64,000 bases of DNA, from NCBI RefSeq assembly GCF_016650695.1, contig NZ_JAEKFH010000003.1, positions 2,066,001 through 2,130,000 on the forward strand. Direction: 5' to 3'. Position numbers and translations under genes: made by a program. This stretch comes from Pseudomonas sp. TH41. GTDB lineage: Bacteria > Pseudomonadota > Gammaproteobacteria > Pseudomonadales > Pseudomonadaceae. The notes beneath the pieces were generated by a model, which saw only the letters and a program-made list of their open reading frames with translations, searched no databases and was not told the origin of the DNA. Below, one piece after another: positions 54,553 through 63,292 of this stretch (position 1 is the stretch's first letter; the number at the start of each line of letters is the position of its first letter).

Positions 54553-55940
54553 TACGTGGTTCGCGCTGTTCGGCGATGAACTCGCCAAGCCAGGAAGCCG
54601 AGCACAGTCAGGCCAAAGACCCCGGCAATCGTCCACATCAACTGGTCATAACTCATCAGCGGCCTCTCGATCCGCAGATACCCCGGTTGCAGGAGCAACT
54701 CACGCACGGCCTTGTTCGCCTCGTCCAGCGTCACGCTGCGCAGTTCCTTGGCCGGGTCGGTGAAACGGCCGTCCTCGTAGTCCCCGAGGGCGCTCCAGTA
54801 GTAATCGGCCATTGCGCTGTTGCCTTGTACGGCCCACGCCTGGCGGGCGATGGCGGCCTGTTTGAGGCGATTGAACGTGTCGGCATTCAGGCCGTTTTTG
54901 AGCAATTCGGCCTTCAACTCATCCAACACGTGTTCGGCCTCGGGCACATCGTCGCGCTCAAGGTCGGCGTTCAGGCTCATGAAGCCTACGCCGCCGAACA
55001 CTTCGCGCTCCGCCCATGGGCCGTAGGACAAACCGTGAGCCAGACGCAACTGGCGATACAGCGCCCAGTCCAGATAGTCCTTGAGCACGTCGAATGTTTC
55101 GTCGTGTTGATCTTCCTGCACCGGTTCCGGCACCAACCAATGCAACTTGGCGCCGCCACCGACCAAGCCGTGAATCAGATTTCGCTCATGAGCCGCGCTA
55201 GCCTTGATCTCCGGTAGCGGCAAGTGATCGGTGGGGTCGATCGCTACCAGTGCGCCATAGGCCCGTTCCAGATAGGCCGGCAGCAGCCGCTCGAGATCAC
55301 CCACCACGATCAGCGTCATGTTGTTGGGTGCGTACCAGTCCTTGCGTACCTTCTCCAATTGTTCGCGGGTCAGGTGATCCACTTCCGCCCGCTCGGGGCA
55401 TTTGAGGCCCAGTTCCACCGCCAGTTGATTACTCGCTGTGTGCCCCAGGTCCTGGCGATCCAGCCAACGTTGCAGGTGTGAGTAATGGCCGCCGTCTTCG
55501 CGCTCGACCACTTGCTTGGCGGCGTTGATTGCGTTGTCGTCGATTCGGGTCTGCGTCAGCAGTGCCAGCAGCAGATCAAGGACTTTGCGCTGGTTTTTCG
55601 CCGGGGCCTCGATGACGAACGTCGTGTCGGCGTTGCTGGTGTACGCGTTCCACTCACCGCCCAAGGCCTGCATGCGTTCTTCCAGACCGCCTTCACCGCT
55701 GGCATCGATACCGCTGAACAGCAGGTGTTCGAGCAGGTGCGGCAGCTCTTTGTCTGCGCAATTGAAGTCATCCAGACCAACGCCGACCACCAGACGAATC
55801 GCTACATGCCCGTGCTCGGTGCCGGGTTTGAGCAGCAATTGCAGGCCATTGGGCAAGGTATAACCTTCGACCTGAAAGCGATCCAGGGCGAATGAGGGGA
55901 ATGAACCGATCAGCAGACAAACGAACAACAGACAACGCAT
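54552..55940 (-). CDS. M16-family zinc peptidase, exported and membrane-anchored
   Basis: A 462-residue protein with a signal peptide (MRCLLFVCLLIGSFPSFA). Its M16 peptidase domain has the inverted zinc motif HLLEH near 67 and the downstream Glu in KQVVERED. A second M16-like domain follows, then a C-terminal transmembrane helix (WTIAGVFGLTVLGFLAWRV) and a basic tail, suggesting an inner-membrane protein facing the periplasm. Start ATG 55940 is used; the longer frame to 56027 is translated from a REP repeat and rejected. Substrate unknown. Confidence 0.85.
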   Translation of the reverse strand: MRCLLFVCLLIGSFPSFALDRFQVEGYTLPNGLQLLLKPGTEHGHVAIRLVVGVGLDDFNCADKELPHLLEHLLFSGIDASGEGGLEERMQALGGEWNAYTSNADTTFVIEAPAKNQRKVLDLLLALLTQTRIDDNAINAAKQVVEREDGGHYSHLQRWLDRQDLGHTASNQLAVELGLKCPERAEVDHLTREQLEKVRKDWYAPNNMTLIVVGDLERLLPAYLERAYGALVAIDPTDHLPLPEIKASAAHERNLIHGLVGGGAKLHWLVPEPVQEDQHDETFDVLKDYLDWALYRQLRLAHGLSYGPWAEREVFGGVGFMSLNADLERDDVPEAEHVLDELKAELLKNGLNADTFNRLKQAAIARQAWAVQGNSAMADYYWSALGDYEDGRFTDPAKELRSVTLDEANKAVRELLLQPGYLRIERPLMSYDQLMWTIAGVFGLTVLGFLAWRVHRRTARTT

Positions 55941-55992
55941 AACGAGTTTCCAGTCAACCAATCGGAGATCCGTGTTGTCAGTCCTGGCGCCT

Positions 55993-56055
55993 TCGCGAGC
56001 AGGCTCGCTCCCACATTTAAAACGCATTCCTCTGTGGGAGCGAGCCTGCTCGCGA
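55993..56055. repeat. REPIN, GTGGG type, short loop
   Basis: Inverted REP arms about 19 bp apart, between the M16 and Na/Pi cotransporter genes, both on the - strand. Confidence 0.9.
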
Positions 56056-56106
56056 AGAGGCCTTCAGGCTGAACCACTGTAACTGACTGACCACACTGCC
56101 AGACGT

Positions 56107-57765
56107 TCAAGGCGAATGTGTGATGTCAGCCAAATCGTCGGCAGCCAGTGCGCCGGTATCGGACGTTTCCAGCACCGCATAAGCGCTGCTGCAGAACAGC
56201 GAATTAAGACGCTTCATGTCCGCGATCAGCTCCAGGTGCAACGAACTGGTCTCGATACTTTGCACGATCTTACGTTGCAATCGGCTGACGTGAGCATGGG
56301 CCAGGCGGCGTTCCTGTGCGCGAAAGCGACGTTTTTCACGCAGCAACAGGCGGGCGCTTTCCTTATCGGCGCTGAGGAACACCGACAACCCCAGGCGCAG
56401 GTTGGCAATCAACTGACTGTGCAGCCCCGCCAATTCTTCCAGGCCGACCTCGGAAAAAGATCGGCGCTGCGACGTTTTCTGCTGCTGAACCTTGCGCAGC
56501 ATGCGTTCGATCAGGTCGCTGGCGAGTTTGAGGTTAATCGCCAGTTCGATGATTTCCGCCCAGCGCCGACTGTCCTGATCGCTGAGGTCTTCCCGGGGCA
56601 TTTGCGCCAGGTACAGCTTGATGGCGCTGTAGAGCGCCTCGACATCGTCGGTCAGACGGCGCATTTCCTGGGTGACGGCAGTCTGTTTACCGTGCAGCAC
56701 GTCGAGCATGGCTTGGAGCATGTTATCGATCAGGTCGCCCATGCGCAGGGTTTCCCGCACGGCGTTGGCCAGTGCCAAGCTGGGTGTGTCCAGCGCCGTT
56801 GGATCAAGATGCCGGGGCTTGGCCATTCCGTTGGTTTCCGGGCGCTCCGGCAACAGCCACGCACACAGCCTGGCCATCAGCCTGACGCTAGGCAGCAGGA
56901 TCAGGCAACGCGCCGTGTTGTAGAGCAGGTGAAAGCCGATGACCATTTCCTGAGGGCTGAAATCGAGGCTATCGATCCAGTGCACCAACGGGTCGAGGAC
57001 CGGAATGATCAGCAACAGACCTATCAGCTTGTACAACAGGCTGCCCAATGCAACCTGTCGACCCGCCGCGTTCTGCATACTGGTACTCATAAACGCAAGA
57101 ACACCGCTGCCGATGTTGGCGCCGATCACCAGGCCGATGGCGACGGGCAAGCTGATCACACTGGCGCCGGCCAGAGTCGCAGTCAGCAGGACGGCAGCCA
57201 GGCTGGAGTAGGAAATCATCGCGAATAGCGCGCCGACCAGGGCATCGAGCAGAATGTCGCCGGTCAGTGACGCGAAGATTACTTTGACCCCTTGGGCGTG
57301 GGTGATCGGCGCGGCAGCTTCGACGATCAGTTGCAACGCCAGAATGATCAGCCCCAGGCCGATGCTGACCCGGCCCATCTGCCCAAGTCGGGTTTGTTTG
57401 CGGGACAGGAAGAAAATCACCCCGAGGAAGATCAGCAGCGGCGACAGCCATGACAAATCGAACGTCAGTACCCTGGCCATCAACGCCGTACCGACGTCGG
57501 CTCCCAGCATGGTTGCCAGGGCCGGGGTCAGCGCCATCAGGCCCTGACCGACAAAAGAGGTCACGAGCATGGCCGTCGCGTTGCTGCTCTGGACCATCGC
57601 GGTCACGACGATCCCTGCAATGAACGCCAGCCAGCGCCTGGACATATTCTGGCCGATGACATGGCGCAGGTTGGAACCGTAGACCCGCAGGATGCCGGTT
57701 CGGACGATGTGCGTGCCCCAGATCAACAAGGCCACGGCAGATAACAAATTGAGCAGGGTGAGCAT
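56107..57765 (-). CDS. Na+/phosphate cotransporter family protein (NptA/YjbB-like)
   Basis: A 552-residue inner-membrane protein with eight or more helices in two inverted halves, each with the repeat QSSNATAMLVTSFV or SYSSLAAVLLTATLAG. A C-terminal PhoU-like helical domain (about 340-540) follows. Members transport phosphate, in some bacteria as exporters. AGGGGG precedes the ATG. No Pho box is seen in the upstream gap. Confidence 0.88.
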   Translation of the reverse strand: MLTLLNLLSAVALLIWGTHIVRTGILRVYGSNLRHVIGQNMSRRWLAFIAGIVVTAMVQSSNATAMLVTSFVGQGLMALTPALATMLGADVGTALMARVLTFDLSWLSPLLIFLGVIFFLSRKQTRLGQMGRVSIGLGLIILALQLIVEAAAPITHAQGVKVIFASLTGDILLDALVGALFAMISYSSLAAVLLTATLAGASVISLPVAIGLVIGANIGSGVLAFMSTSMQNAAGRQVALGSLLYKLIGLLLIIPVLDPLVHWIDSLDFSPQEMVIGFHLLYNTARCLILLPSVRLMARLCAWLLPERPETNGMAKPRHLDPTALDTPSLALANAVRETLRMGDLIDNMLQAMLDVLHGKQTAVTQEMRRLTDDVEALYSAIKLYLAQMPREDLSDQDSRRWAEIIELAINLKLASDLIERMLRKVQQQKTSQRRSFSEVGLEELAGLHSQLIANLRLGLSVFLSADKESARLLLREKRRFRAQERRLAHAHVSRLQRKIVQSIETSSLHLELIADMKRLNSLFCSSAYAVLETSDTGALAADDLADITHSP

Positions 57766-57933
57766 ACTGGCCCCCTGTGGTGGTAGCGCCCCAAAGGGAC
57801 AAGTTACGGTGCCGCGCTTTTTCTACGTTCTGTACTTAAGCTGTAGTTGGCTAACGGTCTGCGCGCCAGCATCGCACAGCTAAAGACGCGATTGAAACAA
57901 AACCGTCATGAAAACAGGTTCATGCAGATGTGC

Positions 57934-57954
57934 AAAAGGGGCCATAAGGCCCCC
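57934..57954 (-). terminator. Terminator of the TerC gene
   Basis: On the - strand GGGGCC-TTAT-GGCCCC is followed by TTTT. It lies about 130 bp past the TerC stop, beyond a REPIN. The remaining sequence of this 318-bp gap up to the Na/Pi gene shows nothing else. Confidence 0.6.
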
Positions 57955-57964
57955 GTAATACTAC

Positions 57965-58075
57965 GTAGGAGCGAGCTTGCTCGCGATGGGTTCGAAGACT
58001 CCGCGTTTAACCTGTTACCACGCGTTTTCGTTAACGACCATCGCGAGCAATCGAGCGTCGACCGGCTGCTCCTAC
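57965..58075. repeat. Asymmetric REPIN, loop family A
   Basis: Normal left REP arm at 57965-57986; the right arm starts TCGCGAGCAA and ends GCTCCTAC but has about 13 extra bases between them. The loop has CCGCGTTTAACC and CGTTAACG, shared with 33337-33448. Confidence 0.8.
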
Positions 58076-58083
58076 AAGAGCGG

Positions 58084-58851
58084 TTACTGGCCCGGAATGT
58101 CCTTGCGCAGTTTCACCGGGTCTTGCTGTTTCTTCTTTTTCGCGATCGCGGTGCGCATCTTGATGTTGATCGCTTCAACCGCCAGGGAGAACGCCATGGC
58201 GAAGTAGACGTAGCCTTTTGGCACGTGCACGTCGAAGGCTTCAGCAATCAATACGGTACCGACGATCAACAGGAACGACAGTGCCAGCATCTTCAGCGAC
58301 GGGTGCTTGTCGATGAACTCGCTGATGGTGCCGGAAGCCCACATCATCACCAGCACGGCAACAATAATCGCCGCGACCATGACCGGTACGTAGGACACCA
58401 TGCCCACGGCGGTGATGACCGAGTCCAGCGAGAACACAATGTCGATGATCGCGATCTGAATAATGGTGTAGAAGAAGTTACCGCCCTTGCCGCTCGGCTC
58501 GTCGCTGGTTTCGTCTTCACCTTCCAGCGCGTGGTACATCTCTTGCGAGCTCTTCCACAGCAGGAACAGGCCACCGAAGAACAGGATCAGGTCACGCCCG
58601 GAAATGCCCTGGCCGAACACAACGAACAGATCGGCCGTGAGGCGCATGACCCAGGTGATCGACAGCAGCAACAGAATCCGAGTGACCATGGCCAATGCCA
58701 GGCCGAAAATCCGGGTGCGGGCCTGCATGTGCTTGGGCATGCGGCTGACCAGGATCGAAATCATGATGATGTTATCGATACCCAGAACGATTTCCAGGGC
58801 GGTCAGGGTAAAGAAGGCAACCCAGATTTCAGGGTTGGTCAGCCATTCCAT
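58084..58851 (-). CDS. TerC family membrane protein
   Basis: A 255-residue inner-membrane protein with seven helices. The TerC signatures are LEIVLGIDNIIMISILVSRMP near 19 and IAIIDIVFSLDSVITAVGM near 132, each with the conserved Asp in a helix. The family is linked to metal ion (manganese) export and tellurite resistance. AAAGGAA precedes the ATG. A terminator follows at 57934. Confidence 0.88.
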   Translation of the reverse strand: MEWLTNPEIWVAFFTLTALEIVLGIDNIIMISILVSRMPKHMQARTRIFGLALAMVTRILLLLSITWVMRLTADLFVVFGQGISGRDLILFFGGLFLLWKSSQEMYHALEGEDETSDEPSGKGGNFFYTIIQIAIIDIVFSLDSVITAVGMVSYVPVMVAAIIVAVLVMMWASGTISEFIDKHPSLKMLALSFLLIVGTVLIAEAFDVHVPKGYVYFAMAFSLAVEAINIKMRTAIAKKKKQQDPVKLRKDIPGQ

Positions 58852-58876
58852 GTGTATTCCTTTGAGGATGTGTTAA

Positions 58877-58925
58877 ACCACGAAGGGCCCGGGCTTCAAA
58901 CAGCAAAGCCTGGACCCGTCGTGGT
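58877..58925 (-). terminator. Imperfect terminator after the CitMHS gene
   Basis: ACCACG and CGTGGT close a hairpin with an inner imperfect stem GGGCCCGGGCTT/AAGCCTGGACCC. It reads into TTTAAC on the - strand, just before the TerC gene. Confidence 0.55.
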
Positions 58926-58936
58926 GAGTCTTGAGT

Positions 58937-60244
58937 TTATAGCGTGCTGAACAGCGGAAAAATCCCCATCAGCAATGCTGCAACCAGTATGCACATGCAC
59001 ACCAGCACGGCCCATTTCAGGGTAAAGCGCTGATGGTCACCGAAATCGATACCGGCCAGGGCCACCAACAAATAGGTCGATGGCACCAGCGGGCTCAATA
59101 AATGGACGGGCTGACCAACGATCGAGGCACGTGCCATTTCCACCGCGGTTATACCGTAATGACTGGCGGCCTCGGCAAGTACCGGCAACACGCCGTAATA
59201 AAATGCATCGTTCGACATGAAGAACGTGAACGGCATGCTCACCAGCGCGGTGATCACGGCCAGATACGGGCCGAGGAAATCCGGGATGACGGCCAGCAGG
59301 CTTTTCGACATCGCGTCGACCATGCCAGTGCCGGACAGGATACCGGTGAAGATACCCGCCGCAAAAATCAAACCGACCACCGCCAGCACGCTGCCTGCGT
59401 GGGCCGCTACGCGATCCTTCTGCTGTTGCAGGCAAGGATAGTTGACGATCATCGCGATACTGAACGCCACCATGAACAGCACTGGCAGTGGCAACAGGCC
59501 CGCGATCAGGGTGCACATCAGCGCCAGGGTCAGCGCGCCGTTGAACCAGATCAGCTTCGGACGGCGGGCGTCAGGGAACTGCGAAACGGTGATTTCGCTG
59601 TGGTCGATTTCATCGCCGACCAGGTGCAATTCACCCAGACGGGCACGCTCGCGTTTGCCGTAGAAGTAGGCAATCGCCAGAATCGCGACCACGCCGGCCA
59701 GCATCGCAGGAATCATTGGCACGAAGATGTCGGACGGGTCCACATGCAGCGCACTGGCCGCACGGGCCGTCGGGCCGCCCCAGGGGGTCATGTTCATCAC
59801 GCCACCGGCGAGGATGATCAAACCGGCCATGATCCGTGGGCTCATGCCGATGCGGCTGTAGAGCGGCAGCATGGCAGCCACGCAGATCATATAAGTGGTC
59901 GCGCCGTCTCCATCGAGGGAGACGACGAGCGCCAGTACGGCGGTGCCGACCGAAACTTTCAGCGGGTCACCCTTGACCAGCTTGAGGATCTTGCGCACGG
60001 CCGGGTCAAACAGGCCGGAGTCAATCATCAGGGCGAAATACAAAATGGCGAACATCAGCATCACACCGGTCGGCGCGAGCTTGGTGATGCCTTCGAGCAT
60101 CATCGGTCCGATCTTCGGTGCAAAGCCACCGAACAGGGCGAAGATGATTGGAATGATGATCAGGGCGATCAGCGCGGACAGGCGCTTGGTCATGATCAGG
60201 AACATGAACGTGATGACCATGGCAAAGCCAAGGAAAGTCAGCAT
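58937..60244 (-). CDS. CitMHS-family citrate-type transporter
   Basis: A 435-residue inner-membrane protein with 11 to 12 helices. Family features are MLTFLGFAMVITFMFLIMTKRLSALIALIIIPI at the start, SLDGDGATTYMICVAAMLPLY near 110 and MNMTPWGGPTARAASAL near 152. CitMHS proteins import citrate complexed with a divalent cation, coupled to protons. GGAG precedes the ATG. The 418-bp region upstream holds a strong palindrome and a REPIN. Confidence 0.88.
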   Translation of the reverse strand: MLTFLGFAMVITFMFLIMTKRLSALIALIIIPIIFALFGGFAPKIGPMMLEGITKLAPTGVMLMFAILYFALMIDSGLFDPAVRKILKLVKGDPLKVSVGTAVLALVVSLDGDGATTYMICVAAMLPLYSRIGMSPRIMAGLIILAGGVMNMTPWGGPTARAASALHVDPSDIFVPMIPAMLAGVVAILAIAYFYGKRERARLGELHLVGDEIDHSEITVSQFPDARRPKLIWFNGALTLALMCTLIAGLLPLPVLFMVAFSIAMIVNYPCLQQQKDRVAAHAGSVLAVVGLIFAAGIFTGILSGTGMVDAMSKSLLAVIPDFLGPYLAVITALVSMPFTFFMSNDAFYYGVLPVLAEAASHYGITAVEMARASIVGQPVHLLSPLVPSTYLLVALAGIDFGDHQRFTLKWAVLVCMCILVAALLMGIFPLFSTL

Positions 60245-60496
60245 GGGAAAACTCCAGGCGTAGCGCGGCTAGGGAATGGGCGAACCGGGTGGGTCAGCGC
60301 AAAACGGGGAGCACAAGGCGTACGGGCGGAGTGACAGCGAAGCGGCGGGTAGCAAAGGACATCAGGATCACCATTGTTGTTGTTAAATGGGCCGTGCGAG
60401 CCGTCAACACTCGCTTTAGCCAACCGGTCTGTTGCCGGCAGTGGGGGCGATCCTAATCGCGCAAGCTTTCAGCCAGCTTTCGCCGGTGAAAGGATT

Positions 60497-60516
60497 GACC
60501 GGTTGTGCAACCGGTC
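60497..60516. promoter_or_regulatory. Perfect palindrome, possible operator
   Basis: GACCGGTTG-TG-CAACCGGTC has 9-bp perfect arms. An extra half site CAACCGGTC lies at 60421-60429. No T run follows, so an operator is more likely than a terminator. It lies between the divergent CitMHS and GFA genes. Confidence 0.55.
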
Positions 60517-60554
60517 GTCGGACCGAGTTAGTGAGATAGATTGAGTTGACGCCT

Positions 60555-60628
60555 TCGCGAGCAAGCCCGCTCCCACAGGTAGTTTTGTGTACGACACAGA
60601 CCAAGTGTGGGAGCGGGCTTGCTCGCGA
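60555..60628. repeat. REPIN, GTGGG type
   Basis: Inverted arms with GAGCGGGCTTGCTCGCGA core, extended by GCCT and AGGC on the outside. It ends 34 bp before the GFA start. Confidence 0.9.
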
Positions 60629-60662
60629 AGGCGTAGGTCAATACACATCAGGAGGGAAGGTC

Positions 60663-61064
60663 ATGAGCGAATTTCACACCGGCGGCTGCCACTGCGGGCA
60701 TCTGCGCTATCAATTCAGCGGGCCGCTGCACGACATCGCCCACTGCCATTGCTCGATTTGCCGGCGGGTCAGCGGTGGAATCGTGACGACCTGGATTACC
60801 GTTCCGGCGTCAGCTTTTGAATGGGTAAAAGGCACGCCGGCGCAGTACGATTCTTCATCAAGCTGCGTACGTTATTTCTGCCCGACCTGCGGGGCGCAAC
60901 TGGCGTTGACGACACGTCTGAGCCCCGTGACCATCGACGTGACCATCGCAACGCTCGACCACCCAGAGCAGGCTCCGGCCGAACGACACATCTGGACTGA
61001 CAGCCGATTGCCTTGGCTACACCTGGACGAGCACCTGCCGGGCGAAGCCGAAGAAAGCCTCTGA
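60663..61064 (+). CDS. GFA family protein (Gfa-like zinc enzyme)
   Basis: A 133-residue protein of the glutathione-dependent formaldehyde-activating enzyme family. The structural zinc motif GGCHCG near residue 7, HCHCSICRR near 29 and the second zinc site CPTCGAQ near 77 are all present. Most family members have no proven activity. The ATG at 60663 follows GGAGGGAAGG. Its stop is immediately adjacent to the stop of the convergent gene at 61065. Confidence 0.88.
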   Translation: MSEFHTGGCHCGHLRYQFSGPLHDIAHCHCSICRRVSGGIVTTWITVPASAFEWVKGTPAQYDSSSSCVRYFCPTCGAQLALTTRLSPVTIDVTIATLDHPEQAPAERHIWTDSRLPWLHLDEHLPGEAEESL

Positions 61065-61391
61065 TCAAAAAATAGACAGGTCCAGTGGCCGAATCGCGCC
61101 CATCCAGATCGCATGTTCAGTGTGGTCGAGCAGATCGTCACCGGTATCCGGGTGCAGGAACACCACCAACCCCTTGCGGTTGAGCGCCAGCCACGGCAGT
61201 ACATCGCCGATCAGTTCAGGTCCGAATGCCAGTTGGCAGCTCCAGTCCGGGTGCGGTCCCACCGGGCGCTCATGCACGCGGCCCATCTTCAGCGGGAACA
61301 ATTGAGCCGCCTGCTCACATAAGGTTCGCGCCTGATCGATCGTGCTGGCGTTAAAATAGACATGGGCGTGGTAGCCCTTGATCGAATGCAT
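61065..61391 (-). CDS. DOPA 4,5-dioxygenase family protein
   Basis: A 108-residue protein with the family pattern GYHAHVYFNA near residue 6 (metal His residues), HERPVGPHPDWSCQLAF near 45 and VFLHPDTGDDLLDHTEHAIWMG near 78. It resembles the short DOPA extradiol dioxygenase-like family; bacterial substrates are unknown. ATG at 61391 with GAGGG upstream is preferred to a start at 61424. Confidence 0.85.
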   Translation of the reverse strand: MHSIKGYHAHVYFNASTIDQARTLCEQAAQLFPLKMGRVHERPVGPHPDWSCQLAFGPELIGDVLPWLALNRKGLVVFLHPDTGDDLLDHTEHAIWMGAIRPLDLSIF

Positions 61392-61475
61392 CTGAAGCCC
61401 TCTATAACCCGGTCGAACCCTCATCGTTTCCTACAGGTCACACGCCATATAAGTAGGAAAGAACGGAGCCCCGCC

Positions 61476-62141
61476 ATGAAAAATGCCGAAACCCCGGTGG
61501 TGAAAGTGGTGCTTTATGGTGCCATGAGTAGCCTGGGCAGTGCGCTGATGGCTGAAATGCTGCACCGCCAACATGAAGTGATCGCGATTCTCGATGACCT
61601 GACAGCGCTCGCGCCGCGCCCGGGTTTGCGGGCCAAGACCGGCGATTTGTTCAATGCCGAACGCGTAAAGCAAAGTGTCGCGGGCTGTTCGGCGGTGATT
61701 TGCCTGTTAGACGCGCCCGGGTTGCCATTCGCCAGTGAGCATGTGGAAAAAACCATCGTGCCGGGCCCGGTCGAGCAAGTGCTGGCCGTGGATGCACTGA
61801 TCGATGGCATGCAGGCGGCAGGCATTACCCGGCTGTTTCTGGTGGGCGATTTCGAGGTACTGGACGATCCGGAAATAGAGGATCAGTTGCAACGCCACGC
61901 CGCCGAGGAAATCCGTGAAGCCCTGCAAAGCAGCACCTTGCATTGGACGCTGGTGAATGCACCACACAGCGTGCCGGGCCTGACCATCGAACATTTCAGC
62001 CGGGTCAGCAGCAGCCTGGAGCCAGGCCTGGTCGAACCGATTGAGCGGTTGCATCGGGTGGCGGTGGGGGTTGCCGATGAGCTGCGGCTGAACCTGCACG
62101 TCGGGGAGCATGTGAATTTCGTTGCGACTTCAGAGCAGTAA
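61476..62141 (+). CDS. NAD(P)-binding Rossmann protein, SDR-like
   Basis: A 221-residue protein with an atypical N-terminal nucleotide-binding segment VVLYGAMSSLGSALMAEMLHRQHEV (GxxxxxG) at about 10-34. It continues LDAPGLPF near 80 and LHWTLVNAP near 157, as in the NAD(P)H-binding (NmrA/SDR_a5-like) family. No catalytic Tyr-Lys pair is obvious, so it may be a redox sensor or reductase. ATG at 61476 follows GGAG at acceptable spacing. It is convergent with the LysR gene. Confidence 0.75.
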   Translation: MKNAETPVVKVVLYGAMSSLGSALMAEMLHRQHEVIAILDDLTALAPRPGLRAKTGDLFNAERVKQSVAGCSAVICLLDAPGLPFASEHVEKTIVPGPVEQVLAVDALIDGMQAAGITRLFLVGDFEVLDDPEIEDQLQRHAAEEIREALQSSTLHWTLVNAPHSVPGLTIEHFSRVSSSLEPGLVEPIERLHRVAVGVADELRLNLHVGEHVNFVATSEQ

Positions 62142-62222
62142 AAGATCGCAGCCTTCGGCAGCTCCTACAAGGGCGGGGGCCAGGAACACACATGTAGGAG
62201 CTGCCGAAGGCTGCGATCTTTT
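62140..62222. repeat. Long inverted repeat of a second REP class, terminator-like
   Basis: The arms carry AAAAGATCGCAGCC, then TTCGGCAGCTCCTACA, with their complement at 62193-62222. A central GC-rich loop separates them. The ends are A and T runs, so it can act as a bidirectional terminator for the convergent Rossmann and LysR genes. Confidence 0.85.
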
Positions 62223-62227
62223 CGCTC

Positions 62228-63178
62228 TCAAACGGCAATCGACGGCAACGGCAGGCCATTCAGCGATTGCGCACTGCTGGCCTGCTCGGCCATCAACCAA
62301 TCCACAAACTGTTGAATCAAAGCCCCGCGCCGTTTGCGCTGGGGCAGGACCACGTAATAGCCCAGTCGGGAAATCACCGTTTCAGCAATCGGCCGACACA
62401 ACAAACCTTGCGCCAGCAAGTTATCCACAAGGTGCCGCCAACCGATTGCCACGCCTTGCCCGCCAATCGCCGCTTGAATCAACAACGTGTAATTGTCGAA
62501 GCGCAATTGCCCCGGCGCTGGTGCTGACGAGATGCCAAGCTCGCGAAACACGCCGCTCCAGTCGAACCAGTTACTGCTGTTTTCCCCGCGCAGGTGCAGC
62601 AGAGGGAATTCCAGCAATGACTGAGCCGGCAAGGGCAGGGGACGATCCTTCAATAGCAGCGGACTGCATACCGGGAACACTTCTTCGCTGAACAGCCAAT
62701 GGCTTTCACCTTGCTTGAATCGGCCATCACCGAACAACACCGCCACATCGATATCGGTGCGCAACATGTTGTGACTGCGTTCGCTGGTGACCAGGCTCAC
62801 ATCAACCTGAGGGTTGGCGGCATGAAAGCGGTGCAAACGTGGCATCAGCCAATACGCGGCGAAGGCGAAATCGGTGGCGACCTGCAACACCTCGTGTTGC
62901 TGTTGCGCACTGATTGCGCTCAATCCTGCGTCGATATTCTGCAAACCGAGCTGAACCTGCTCATAAAGAATCGTCCCGGCCTCGGTCAATTCAATGCCGC
63001 GATAAATGCGGTCGAACAGTCGTGTAGCGAGCTGTTCTTCCAGCCGTTTGATCTGCTGACTGATCGCCGCTTGCGTGGTGCCGAGCTCCACTGCCGCAGC
63101 GGTAAAGCTGCGCTGTCGAGCCGCCGCTTCAAACGCGCGAAGCAAATCCAGAGATAAATCACCAAGGGCGTCATACAT
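62228..63178 (-). CDS. LysR-type regulator of choline sulfate use
   Basis: A 316-residue LysR regulator with an N-terminal helix-turn-helix (LDLLRAFEAAARQRSFTAAAVELGTTQAAISQQIKRLEEQL) and a substrate-binding domain. It is divergent from betC with a 114-bp gap, the standard position of the choline sulfatase regulator in pseudomonads. It probably activates betC in response to choline sulfate or a product, by inference. Confidence 0.88.
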   Translation of the reverse strand: MYDALGDLSLDLLRAFEAAARQRSFTAAAVELGTTQAAISQQIKRLEEQLATRLFDRIYRGIELTEAGTILYEQVQLGLQNIDAGLSAISAQQQHEVLQVATDFAFAAYWLMPRLHRFHAANPQVDVSLVTSERSHNMLRTDIDVAVLFGDGRFKQGESHWLFSEEVFPVCSPLLLKDRPLPLPAQSLLEFPLLHLRGENSSNWFDWSGVFRELGISSAPAPGQLRFDNYTLLIQAAIGGQGVAIGWRHLVDNLLAQGLLCRPIAETVISRLGYYVVLPQRKRRGALIQQFVDWLMAEQASSAQSLNGLPLPSIAV

Positions 63179-63227
63179 AAGCTGTGCTTATCCTAGTCAT
63201 TGCCTGGCATGGGCTTTACCACAAAGT

Positions 63228-63242
63228 GCATGGACTCCATGC
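63228..63242. promoter_or_regulatory. Nested dyads in the betC/LysR intergenic region
   Basis: GCATGGA-C-TCCATGC is a perfect 15-bp palindrome. It is flanked by the outer repeat AAAGTGC (63223-63229) and GCACTTT (63252-63258). This is a likely LysR binding site. Confidence 0.55.
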
Positions 63243-63292
63243 TCGATCGCAGCACTTTCGCATAAATATTCACTATGGAATGCCGCGATCAC

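Noticed and set aside
55941..56027. N-terminal extension of the M16 peptidase
   Set aside because: Its residues GSEPAREGA come from a REP core, and the signal peptide begins at 55940.
57905..57930. Possible Pho box upstream of the Na/Pi cotransporter
   Set aside because: CGTCAT and GTTCAT half sites are spaced 14 bp apart instead of the required 11, and they are mismatched.
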